A DNA stretch of 15,677 nucleotides. Origin: an uncultured Eubacteriales bacterium. GTDB taxonomy: Bacteria; Bacillota; Clostridia; Oscillospirales; Butyricicoccaceae. Within the stretch, counting starts at the first letter, position 1. Every line of letters starts with the position of its first letter. The stretch is taken from positions 1 through 15,677 of the forward strand of contig CAJUIK010000043.1 in the NCBI GenBank assembly GCA_910585875.1, given 5' to 3'. Positions 1 through 6,275 of the stretch are shown one piece after another. A program made the position numbers and the translations under genes. A model generated the notes under the pieces. The model was not told the origin of the DNA. It saw only the letters and a list, made by a program, of their open reading frames with translations, and did no database searches.

Positions 1-7
1 CTCCATT

Positions 8-37
8 ACTATACCACCCCGCCCCCTATCCTGTCAA
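8..37 (-). promoter_or_regulatory. Probable leftward promoter at the window edge
   Basis: On the minus strand TTGACA (37-32) is followed after 18 bases by TATAGT (13-8), preceded by an extended TGG. This is a near-consensus vegetative promoter reading out of the window to the left, so the gene it serves is not visible. The spacer is strikingly G-rich (GGGGG and GGGG runs), which may be an operator. That role is inference. Confidence 0.6.
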
Positions 38-380
38 TACCTTTTTTTCGCTTCTATCGAATTTTTTCCTCCTCTTTTGACCTCTTTAGCGCGCCTGCTG
101 GATTTCACAAAATTCTACCTTATATGTAAGAGGATCATATCTTCGCTTTCCCCGTCTACTCCTACGCCTTATTGGATTAACCTATTTCTCTATTATATCT
201 GCACATATAATATCTGTATTTAATTCAAAATCAAGAATTTTTCTTTCATGTACAAAATGCCCAAATATTTTTTAATATTTTTGTGCATTTTTTCACTAAA
301 ATATACGATATGTGATATTGTTGCTCCTGATATTTTATGATATCTTCATTGCATCATTTGAATCTTAAGGATGTGAACGT
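38..380. other. AT-rich intergenic region upstream of spo0A
   Basis: No convincing gene was found in this stretch of about 340 bases. It is AT-rich and pyrimidine-rich compared with the coding DNA that follows. It holds an inverted repeat TATTATAT (191-198) / ATATAATA (205-212). A longer hairpin spans 255-290 (AAATGC and AAATATT pairing with AATATTT and GCATTT, with a small internal loop). A TATCGAA sequence at 55-61 is one base from the Spo0A box TGTCGAA, too weak to call a site. The canonical neighbour spoIVB does not appear upstream of the Spo0A gene within this window. Confidence 0.6.
318..346 (+). promoter_or_regulatory. Candidate promoter of the Spo0A gene
   Basis: TTGTTG (318-323) and TATCTT (341-346) are separated by 17 bases, a fair match to a sigma-A promoter, 35 bases before the start codon. 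A ribosome site AAGGATG lies at 367-373. I could not find a convincing sigma-H promoter of the kind that drives spo0A in Bacillus. Confidence 0.4.
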
Positions 381-1118
381 ATGAGTAAGAAAATCAAAGT
401 TTTAATTGCCGACGACAGCCCGGATTTTCGCGCCTTATTAAAAGCCCGTTTAGAGCAGGAATCCTCTATCGCAGTAGTCGGCTTGGCGGCAGACGGCCAG
501 CAGCTGGCGGAATTGGCCTCCTCTCTCAAGCCAGATGTGATTATTACAGACACTGTCTTGTCCAAGCTAGACGGACTATCGGCTTTGCGCAAAATCAGCC
601 AAGACGCCGCGCCCTTTAAGCCCGCTTTCTTTCTGCTCCCCACTTTCACGAGCCCTCAAGTGGCCGCTGAGGCGGCCGCGCTCAATGTAGAATATTTCAT
701 GCCCAAGCCTTGCGATATGGATGCCTTGATTCAAAGAATCCATCGCCGCCAATCGGCTCCTCCCGCCTCGGAAGTCAAAATCCTGGTTACGCAGGCCATT
801 CATGACTTGGGAGTGCCCGCCCATATTTTAGGGCACCTCTACTTGCGGGAAGCGATTTTATATGCAATAGACGCCGGAACCGCCGGCTCTGTGACAAAAC
901 GCCTTTATCCTGCCGTCGCCCGGCAGTTTGGCGCCACCGGCCCCCAGGTAGAGCGGGCGATCCGTCACGCCATCCAATCTGCCTGGAGCCGATGTGATCC
1001 CACCGTGATCCAGCAGTATTTTGGCGGCACCATTTCCAGCCGTCGGGGCAAACCCACTAACAGCGAATTTATCTCTATGATCGCCGACCGCTTGCGCCTC
1101 CAGCTGCTGGGCGCTTAA
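381..1118 (+). CDS. spo0A: Spo0A-like sporulation response regulator
   Basis: This is a 245-residue two-domain protein. Residues 1-120 form a receiver domain with the acidic pair D11/D12, presumed phospho-acceptor D57 and lysine K109. Residues about 133-245 match the Spo0A DNA-binding domain: GVPAHI near the start, the recognition-helix region RAIRHAIQSAW, and KPTNSEFISMIADRLRL near the end. In spore-formers Spo0A, phosphorylated by a phosphorelay or orphan kinases, binds TGTCGAA boxes and commits the cell to sporulation. The start is supported by AAGGATG seven bases upstream. Oddities: the interdomain linker is about 20 residues shorter than in Bacillus. The MP motif after the phosphosite reads LS, and the conserved Thr of the LTAF segment aligns with Pro87. 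spoIVB is not adjacent. It could be the main Spo0A of a lineage with a divergent receiver or a second paralogue. Family assignment is near certain from the C-terminal domain. Confidence 0.93.
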   Translation: MSKKIKVLIADDSPDFRALLKARLEQESSIAVVGLAADGQQLAELASSLKPDVIITDTVLSKLDGLSALRKISQDAAPFKPAFFLLPTFTSPQVAAEAAALNVEYFMPKPCDMDALIQRIHRRQSAPPASEVKILVTQAIHDLGVPAHILGHLYLREAILYAIDAGTAGSVTKRLYPAVARQFGATGPQVERAIRHAIQSAWSRCDPTVIQQYFGGTISSRRGKPTNSEFISMIADRLRLQLLGA

Positions 1119-1145
1119 TTTTTCTTTTGCCTTCCTCACAACGTC

Positions 1146-1183
1146 AAAAGGCGCCGTGATGTTTTTCATCACGGCGCCTTTTT
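1146..1183. terminator. Bidirectional terminator between spo0A and an XRE gene
   Basis: A perfect 16-bp stem (AAAAGGCGCCGTGATG, 1146-1161, pairing with 1167-1182) closes a TTTTT loop. T-runs follow on both strands, so it can end both the rightward spo0A transcript and the leftward regulator transcript. Confidence 0.9.
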
Positions 1184-1253
1184 CATTGATAAGGGCGTCT
1201 TTCATTGGGGCGGGCCGTCCATTCAACCGCTTTTTACCCGCGCTTTTCTGATC

Positions 1254-1502
1254 CTATGTGAAATCCAGCAGCTTGTGAGGCGGTATCTCCAGGGCCTTGC
1301 TGATGCGGAACAACGTGTCCAGCGAAATGGCTTTATTGATATTCACCGCCTCAATCTGGCCCAAAAAAGAAGTCCCCACCCCCATAATCTCCGCCAGCTG
1401 TTCTTGAGTCAACCCCTTCAGCTTGCGATAATAGGCCACCTTTAACCCGATCATCTTGTAATATTCCTTAAATTCGTCCTGCGTAACAATCCCCCCTATC
1501 AT
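1254..1502 (-). CDS. Small XRE-family helix-turn-helix regulator
   Basis: An 82-residue protein that is little more than one HTH domain of the XRE/Cro type (residues about 18-75). Recognisable parts are the IGLKVAYYRKLKGLTQEQLAE block and a second half ending in LEIPPHKLL. Proteins of this kind bind operator DNA as dimers. The first ATG (1502) has no clear ribosome site and sits in the loop of an inverted repeat. An internal ATG at 1454 has AAGGAAT nearby, but it would cut into the FKEYYKMIGLK segment that relatives usually keep, so the longer start is preferred with reservation. It is divergent from the SHOCT membrane protein at 1600 and could regulate both genes from the shared interval. 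The target is unknown. Confidence 0.85.
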   Translation of the reverse strand: MIGGIVTQDEFKEYYKMIGLKVAYYRKLKGLTQEQLAEIMGVGTSFLGQIEAVNINKAISLDTLFRISKALEIPPHKLLDFT

Positions 1503-1514
1503 TATTATAGGGGG
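1492..1514. promoter_or_regulatory. Inverted repeat over the start of the XRE gene
   Basis: CCCCCTAT (1492-1499) and ATAGGGGG (1507-1514) form a perfect 8-bp inverted repeat with a 7-base spacer containing the regulator's start codon. A TATAAT sequence is also present on the minus strand (1509-1504). It may be an autoregulatory operator or an mRNA hairpin over the start. The arms are seen directly and the function is inferred. Confidence 0.5.
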
Positions 1515-1599
1515 TTGCGCCGGGGAATATTATTTGATATACTTGCAATATAAATTACCGTATAAATAATAAAAACTACTGTGAGGATAATAAAGAACA

Positions 1600-2271
1600 A
1601 TGGAACTGAAAGCGCGCGTCCTTCTTTCGGACGATACGGAAAAACAAACGGCCGAATTGAAAAACGCCGGCCAACGCAGCCCTTCCCTTTTTCCGCCAGC
1701 CCAACTGACGCTGGCCCAGGATCGTCTGCTCTTCCAGGGCTTTGGCTATGGCAGAATAGGGCCTGTCTATTATAGAAAGACTTCGCCTCTTTCCCTGCCC
1801 CTCCGCGATATTCTCCGCTTCGGCCCAACGGATTGCCGTCGCTCGAGCCTGATAGCGGCGGCGGTTCTCTCTGTGCTTCTGGCCTTGATTTGCTTGCTGG
1901 CTCTGCCCGGCCCGTCCTCCCCTTGGCTCGCCCTGCTGGCTGTGGATCTGGGTCTGCTGTCCCCGGCGATTTTTCTGACTCTCTTTTTCCGCTGGCCCTT
2001 CCGCGCTTTCTGCGTCTGGACGCAAAAAAGCTGTTTGCGTCTGCCCGTCCGCTGGTGCGCGTCAAAAGACTTCCAGTCTTTCCAAGAAGCTTTGAGCCAG
2101 GCTCTGTCTGTTCAAAAAGCGGCGCCGCCGGCAGAGCAAGCCGCGCTTACTTTGGCCCGGGCGGCGGCCCTTCATGAATACGCCGCCTTGAGACGGCAGG
2201 GTTTGCTCACAGAAGAGGAATTTCGGCAAGCCAAAGCCCAAACCCTTTCTCCGCCCCGCGCTGGCAAATAG
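1600..2271 (+). CDS. Two-helix membrane protein with C-terminal SHOCT domain
   Basis: A 223-residue protein of unknown function. The N-terminal ~80 residues are soluble and lack a recognised motif. They are followed by two hydrophobic helices (about 83-103 and 109-131), a short basic-aromatic stretch, and a C-terminal segment at about 190-215. That segment fits the short SHOCT pattern: leucine-spaced helix, G-L-L-T-E-E-E-F, then a lysine-containing helix. SHOCT domains occur at the ends of many bacterial membrane proteins and are thought to mediate oligomerisation. The layout (soluble part, hairpin of two membrane helices, soluble part, SHOCT) recalls PH-like membrane proteins, but I cannot show a PH fold. 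GAGGAT at 1583-1588 lies 11 bases before the ATG. The gene is monocistronic, ends at a strong terminator, and is divergent from the XRE regulator, a possible controller. Confidence 0.75.
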   Translation: MELKARVLLSDDTEKQTAELKNAGQRSPSLFPPAQLTLAQDRLLFQGFGYGRIGPVYYRKTSPLSLPLRDILRFGPTDCRRSSLIAAAVLSVLLALICLLALPGPSSPWLALLAVDLGLLSPAIFLTLFFRWPFRAFCVWTQKSCLRLPVRWCASKDFQSFQEALSQALSVQKAAPPAEQAALTLARAAALHEYAALRRQGLLTEEEFRQAKAQTLSPPRAGK

Positions 2272-2295
2272 CCGCGCTCCCCCAATAAAACTATA

Positions 2296-2331
2296 AAAGA
2301 CCGGGACAGACGGCCGTCTGTCCCGGTCTTT
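2296..2331. terminator. Bidirectional terminator
   Basis: A perfect 18-bp inverted repeat (2296-2313 with 2314-2331) centred on GGCC and flanked by A-run and T-run edges. It lies between two convergent genes and can serve both the SHOCT membrane protein gene and the leftward membrane operon. Confidence 0.88.
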
Positions 2332-2353
2332 ATAAGTAGATTATGCGACTCGC

Positions 2354-2839
2354 TTAGATCACATGAGTCAGCCGCAGCAAAACTTCGGCGATGATGGCGG
2401 AGCCGATATAGGTGCCGGCAAAGGCCATCAGGGATGTGACTACAATGCCAAGGCCCTGCTTCTTAAAGGAATCCATATCCTTGCCGATGGAGATACCGGC
2501 ATAAGCCAGGATGGGAGTACAAAGGGGTAGCACGCCAATTTTAGCGTAATTCACCTGCATCCATTCGGCAATGGGGGAAAAGCCGGGAATGCTCAGCAGC
2601 ATGGTAAACAGGGAGATATAGAGGATTTTGGGCAGGCTGATGTGGATTTTGCGCATCAGCTCGTCTGCCAAGCAGCCCAGAATCACAATGGCAAACATAG
2701 AAATCAGCGCGGGAATTGTCTCCCAGGGCATCACGACGGCGCCGGCGTGCCAGGTGGACAGCATATTGCCAATGGACGCAATCACCGCTGTGATCACCAA
2801 AACTTTGATTCTAACCGCCCATTCTTGTTTTTTGCTCAT
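2354..2839 (-). CDS. Small multi-spanning membrane protein, partner of the DUF3100-like protein
   Basis: A 161-residue, strongly hydrophobic protein with about five membrane helices (roughly residues 10-30, 37-58, 69-87, 100-118 and 129-155). The best-marked region is near residues 105-125, where a proline-interrupted helix (CTPILAYAG) is followed by SIGKDMDSFKKQG. That pattern is like one half of transporters built from inverted repeats. The start is firm: AAGGAGG (2854-2848) overlaps the stop codon of the upstream gene, and only 13 bases separate the two genes, so they are translationally linked. It is probably the second subunit of a two-component transporter, with the larger protein upstream. 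The substrate is unknown; the neighbouring malic enzyme hints at organic acids, but that is only context. Confidence 0.75.
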   Translation of the reverse strand: MSKKQEWAVRIKVLVITAVIASIGNMLSTWHAGAVVMPWETIPALISMFAIVILGCLADELMRKIHISLPKILYISLFTMLLSIPGFSPIAEWMQVNYAKIGVLPLCTPILAYAGISIGKDMDSFKKQGLGIVVTSLMAFAGTYIGSAIIAEVLLRLTHVI

Positions 2840-2852
2840 ATGGTCCGCCTCC

Positions 2853-3719
2853 TTATTCGTCTTCCGCTTTTTCGGCGTCGCTCATAACCTTTTGATAATC
2901 GATGGCCTTTTCCGCGCCCTTCTTCTCTCTCTTCAATTTGCGGTAAAGGAAATTCGTCAGAGGCAGCGCCACAAACAAGCTCATATACATACCGTCCACG
3001 CCGGTCAGCACCTGGCTGGTGGCGGCGTAGGCTGAAATCTGCTCCGCCATATCCGGGAAAGCCTCCACAACAGGGCCCAAAGCCGCCGCCATCATCGAGG
3101 CGGAACCGGTGCCTGCCGCCATACCCAAAGCATAGGGGTGGAAAAGGCCGGTAGCGCAGAGAATCGAAGCCAGAATACTGTTGAAAATGGCGCCAAGCAG
3201 GGTACCGGTGATATAGGCGCCCATAACGCCCCGGCCTTCCGGGGAATCCAGGCCATAGATATCGCCTACAATGGCCAACGCGCCTTCGCGGGAAGTGGAG
3301 AACGCGCAGCCCACAGCCTCGCGGCCCATCTTAAATACCAACACGCCCACGGGGAGGGCGAAGAACAGGGTTCCCAGGTTGCCCAGCTCCTGAAGCAGCA
3401 GAGGCAGGCCGGCCCGCAGCACTTCTTTCAGATTGGGGCCGATGGTGGAGCCCATGCGTACGCTCAGGAACATGACGCTGATGCCGATGTACGGCGAGGC
3501 AATTTCCATCATATCCCGCTTAATCACTTTTGCCGCCGCCAGGATGATGCCGATAACCAGGGCGTAGAGCATGGGCAGCAGGGTGAACTTGATGATGCCC
3601 GCCCCTACGGGGATGCTGCCGATACCGTCCGCCACGACCACCATAATCAGGCACAAGAGATGAACCTTCCAGTCCTTGAAGTCCAGCAGCTTGCCGTCGT
3701 TTTTCTTCTCGTTGCTCAC
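2853..3719 (-). CDS. DUF3100-like integral membrane protein
   Basis: A 288-residue protein with a hydrophilic N-terminus and about eight hydrophobic segments. Two conserved-looking re-entrant or motif regions stand out: STSREGALAI near residues 141-150 and GMAAGTGSASMMAA near 199-212. From memory these resemble the DUF3100 family of uncharacterised transporter-like proteins; the family name should be checked. The start chosen is GTG at 3719, because AGGAGGA (3732-3726) lies six bases upstream. A TTG start further upstream would include the ribosome site in the coding region. It is first in a two-gene leftward operon with the 161-residue protein, after a leader of about 270 bases. A cytoplasmic-membrane transport role is inferred, and no substrate can be read from the sequence. 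Confidence 0.75.
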   Translation of the reverse strand: MSNEKKNDGKLLDFKDWKVHLLCLIMVVVADGIGSIPVGAGIIKFTLLPMLYALVIGIILAAAKVIKRDMMEIASPYIGISVMFLSVRMGSTIGPNLKEVLRAGLPLLLQELGNLGTLFFALPVGVLVFKMGREAVGCAFSTSREGALAIVGDIYGLDSPEGRGVMGAYITGTLLGAIFNSILASILCATGLFHPYALGMAAGTGSASMMAAALGPVVEAFPDMAEQISAYAATSQVLTGVDGMYMSLFVALPLTNFLYRKLKREKKGAEKAIDYQKVMSDAEKAEDE

Positions 3720-3865
3720 GAATATTCCTCCTATCGTCAAAGATCTGCTTTATCGAGGTTTTCCGGGCCTTTTTCCTCCTTCCGCCGCCCCTCCGCCGCC
3801 GCCCGGCGCGGCGTCAGCAGGTTGTTCTTTATTCTATTGCTTTTGTCCGCGGCAGAGAAGTTTTT

Positions 3866-3914
3866 GTTTCCCATTTTCTTTCTCAAGAAAATGGGAAACG
3901 GGACGTCCCGTTTC
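3866..3914 (-). promoter_or_regulatory. Two overlapping hairpins in the DUF3100 operon leader
   Basis: A 15-bp stem (3866-3880 with 3885-3899, loop TCTC) overlaps a perfect 20-bp palindrome, GAAACGGGACGTCCCGTTTC (3895-3914). The shared bases GAAAC (3895-3899) cannot pair in both, so the structures exclude each other. Neither is followed by a T-run, so they are not simple terminators. They could be a leader switch or a small repetitive element. Confidence 0.6.
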
Positions 3915-3992
3915 AAAAAACACCGCTTCCATTTAGAGATTATTTTTTTCAGAATTATTTTGCCGTTCAGAGTTTATTCAATTTATGTTCAT

Positions 3993-4022
3993 ATTTTACG
4001 ATATCCCTCCCCCTGTTGTCAA
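3993..4022 (-). promoter_or_regulatory. Candidate promoter of the leftward membrane operon
   Basis: On the minus strand TTGACA (4022-4017) and TAAAAT (3998-3993) are separated by 18 bases. The spacer is G-rich (GGGGGAGGG), as in the promoter at the window's left edge. It would give a leader of about 265 bases containing the overlapping hairpins. The rest of 3720-4205 holds no gene I can support. Confidence 0.55.
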
Positions 4023-4212
4023 GGAAAAATGCCTAAAAATCGAGGGCGAAATTCTCGAATTTCAAGTTTATTTGCACAAATCCCCTGTTTCCCCCAACCC
4101 CTCCCCTCCCAATTATTTCTTTTCCCATTTCGCCCGTCACAAACAGAAGAAAGAAAGGCGCGAACCCTGCAAAATCTTCCCCGCCCCGCTGGCGTCCCTC
4201 CCTGAACTATGA

Positions 4213-4218
4213 TATAAT
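4213..4218 (+). promoter_or_regulatory. Extended -10 promoter of the transketolase operon
   Basis: TATAAT with an upstream TGA forms an extended -10 element. No good -35 box sits at the expected distance, which is tolerated for extended -10 promoters. Transcription from here gives a leader of about 200 bases. Confidence 0.6.
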
Positions 4219-4224
4219 ACTTGC

Positions 4225-4424
4225 GGCGGCGCTATGGATCCGCTGCGAAACGCCGGCCTTGCGCAAAAGCCGCCTTCTGGGCGGCGCGCCAACGCCGGAA
4301 ACCCATCCAAACTGGATCCGGCGGCCCGGCCGATTCACTTTGAAAAATTTGCTTTCCCAAAACAAATCAATATAACGGGGTCCCCAACTAAATCTCCGAT
4401 TTTTGGGGAAGAAAGGCGGTAACT
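4225..4424 (+). promoter_or_regulatory. Structured 5' leader of the transketolase/malic enzyme operon
   Basis: A long leader with several possible helices: GCCGCC with GGCGGC near 4269-4285, GCCGG/ATCCA with TGGAT/CCGGC in the middle, and a final stem with CCCCAA (4382-4387) and AAATC pairing with GATTT and TTGGGG (4403-4408). The last stem ends just before the ribosome site AAAGGCGG. A GGGG at 4377-4380 can compete for the same CCCC. I do not recognise a known riboswitch or T-box class. Confidence 0.4.
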
Positions 4425-5276
4425 ATGGAAAAAAACAAAGAACTGCGGGTCTTCGCGGAAGAGATCCGGGTGGAAACCATCAAGGAGCTGGCCCATCTGG
4501 GTTTCGGCCATATGGGCGGCTCCATGTCCGTGGTGGAGACGCTGGCCGTGCTCTACGGCGGACAGATGAACTATGATCCCAAAAACCCGGCTATGGAAAA
4601 CCGGGATCGCCTGGTGATGAGCAAAGGCCACGCCGGCCCTGCCCTTTACGCCGCCCTGGCGCTGAAAGGCTTTTTCCCGCTGGATCGGCTGAACACCCTG
4701 AACCAGGGCGGCACCACCCTACCCAGCCACTGCGACCGGCTGAAAACCCCAGGCGTGGATATGACCACCGGCTCCCTGGGCCAAGGCGCTTCTATGGCGG
4801 TAGGGCTGGCCAAGGGCGCCAAGATGCGGGGCAAAGACTACTTCACCTACCTGATTCTAGGCGACGGGGAATGCGACGAAGGCCAGGTCTGGGAGGCCGC
4901 CCTGTCCGCCGCCCACCTGAAGCTGGACAACCTGATCGCCTTTGTGGATTGGAACAAGCAGCAGCTGGACGGCGCTGTGGACGACGTGCTGAACCTGGGG
5001 GATATCGCCCAAAAATTCCAGGATTTCGGCTGGCATACCCAGCAGGTGAACGGCCATGATATCGACGCGCTGCAGCAGGCCGTCGAGCAGGCCAAAGCCG
5101 CCAAGGGCCGGCCCTCCATGATCGTGCTGGACACTGTCAAGGGCAACGGCTGCCGCCTGGCCCTGGAGACCTTCCCCTGCCATCATCTGAAATTCAAGCC
5201 GGAGCAGATCGCCCCCTCCGTGGCCGAGGCGGAACAGGCTCTGGCCCAGGCCCGCAAAGCGTTGGAGGTAGAATAA
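4425..5276 (+). CDS. Transketolase, N-terminal (TPP-binding) subunit
   Basis: A 283-residue protein matching the N-terminal half of transketolase, which in many anaerobes and archaea is a separate subunit. Visible elements: GHMGGSMS (28-35), SKGHAGPALYA (66-76), TTGSLGQG (114-121) and the thiamine diphosphate/Mg motif beginning GDGECDEGQ (146-154), ending at N177 in DWNKQQ. With the next gene it forms the active enzyme, moving two-carbon ketol units between sugar phosphates in the non-oxidative pentose phosphate pathway, in the cytoplasm. The ATG is preceded by AAAGGCGG. The C-terminal subunit follows after one base, and the malic enzyme is third in the operon. The function call is secure; whether it has a specialised substrate cannot be told. 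Confidence 0.96.
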   Translation: MEKNKELRVFAEEIRVETIKELAHLGFGHMGGSMSVVETLAVLYGGQMNYDPKNPAMENRDRLVMSKGHAGPALYAALALKGFFPLDRLNTLNQGGTTLPSHCDRLKTPGVDMTTGSLGQGASMAVGLAKGAKMRGKDYFTYLILGDGECDEGQVWEAALSAAHLKLDNLIAFVDWNKQQLDGAVDDVLNLGDIAQKFQDFGWHTQQVNGHDIDALQQAVEQAKAAKGRPSMIVLDTVKGNGCRLALETFPCHHLKFKPEQIAPSVAEAEQALAQARKALEVE

Positions 5277-5277
5277 T

Positions 5278-6243
5278 ATGAACTATCGTGTAAAAGAAAC
5301 ATTCCAGACGGAAGATCGTGAAATGCGGGCCGTCTACTGCGAAACCCTGCGCCAGATGGCCCGGGAGGACAGCCGCGTCTGCGTGTTGGACGCAGACCTC
5401 ATCGGCTCCTCCGGCATGAAGCCCTTCTTTCAGGAATTTCCTGAAAGATCCGTCAACTGCGGCATCCAGGAATCCAACATGATCGGCATGGCCGCCGGCC
5501 TTTCCGCCGCGGGCATGGTTCCCTTCGCCCATTCCTTCGCCCCCTTCGCCACCCGCCGGGTGATGGATCAGATTTTCATCTCCTGCGCCTATGGCAAACA
5601 GAATGTGCGCGTCGTGGGTTCGGACCCTGGCGTTACCGCCGCCTATAACGGCGGCACCCATATGCCTTTCGAGGATATGGGCTGCCTCATGGCCATCCCC
5701 CATATCACGCTGCTGGAGCCCTCGGACAGCGTTCAGCTGGCCCAGGTCTGCCGCCTGCTGCAAGACGCCTACGGCGTGTTCTATGTCCGTATGCTGCGCA
5801 AAAACGCAGTGGGAATTTATGAAGAGGGCTCTTCCTTTGAGCTGGGCAAAATCCCCGTTCTGCAGGACGGGGCAGACGTCTGTATCGTCGCCTCCGGCAT
5901 CATGGTAGCCGAAGCGCTGAAAGCAGCCCGGCTGCTGGCCGAACAGGGCGTCTCCGCCGCCGTGCTGGATTGCTTCACCTGGAAGCCCCTGGACGGCGAA
6001 ACGCTGGAATCATACGCCCGCAAATGCGGCGCCGTCGTATCTGCGGAAAACCACAACGTAGAGGGGGGCTTGGGCTCCGCCGTGGCCGGCTGCCTGGCCC
6101 GCCGCTTCCCCGTCCCCATGGAGCTGGTAGGCGTGCAGGATGAATTCGGCGAGGTGGGCACAGTGGATTATCTGCAAAACCGCTTCGGCTTGACTGCCGC
6201 CGCCATCGTATCCGCCGCCCAAAAAGCCGTGGCCCGGAAATAG
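5278..6243 (+). CDS. Transketolase, C-terminal subunit
   Basis: A 321-residue protein comprising the pyrimidine-binding and C-terminal domains of transketolase. Residues 62-65 read GIQE, where E65 is the family's catalytic glutamate that activates the thiamine ring. The loop YNGGTHMPFED follows, matching the usual THxxxED segment, and the C-terminal third has the alternating Rossmann-like pattern of transketolase domain 3. GGAGG at 5264-5268 lies inside the end of the upstream gene, and the ATG begins one base after its stop, so the subunits are co-translated in equal amounts. DXS or pyruvate dehydrogenase E1-beta relatives share the fold, but the partner and length fit split transketolase. 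Confidence 0.95.
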   Translation: MNYRVKETFQTEDREMRAVYCETLRQMAREDSRVCVLDADLIGSSGMKPFFQEFPERSVNCGIQESNMIGMAAGLSAAGMVPFAHSFAPFATRRVMDQIFISCAYGKQNVRVVGSDPGVTAAYNGGTHMPFEDMGCLMAIPHITLLEPSDSVQLAQVCRLLQDAYGVFYVRMLRKNAVGIYEEGSSFELGKIPVLQDGADVCIVASGIMVAEALKAARLLAEQGVSAAVLDCFTWKPLDGETLESYARKCGAVVSAENHNVEGGLGSAVAGCLARRFPVPMELVGVQDEFGEVGTVDYLQNRFGLTAAAIVSAAQKAVARK

Positions 6244-6275
6244 CCCAAACTGAGAGAAAAAGGAGACTGCGCATC

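Noticed and set aside
3138..4205. Long rightward open frame opposite the DUF3100-like gene
   Set aside because: It is antisense to a well-supported membrane protein gene, its translation is low-complexity (His/Gln/Ala-rich then Phe/Arg-rich), and no ribosome site fits. It results from GC-biased codons on the other strand.
4225..4424. T-box or known riboswitch
   Set aside because: No T-box GGTGG motif or TPP, SAM or other class consensus could be found by eye, so only a generic structured leader is claimed.
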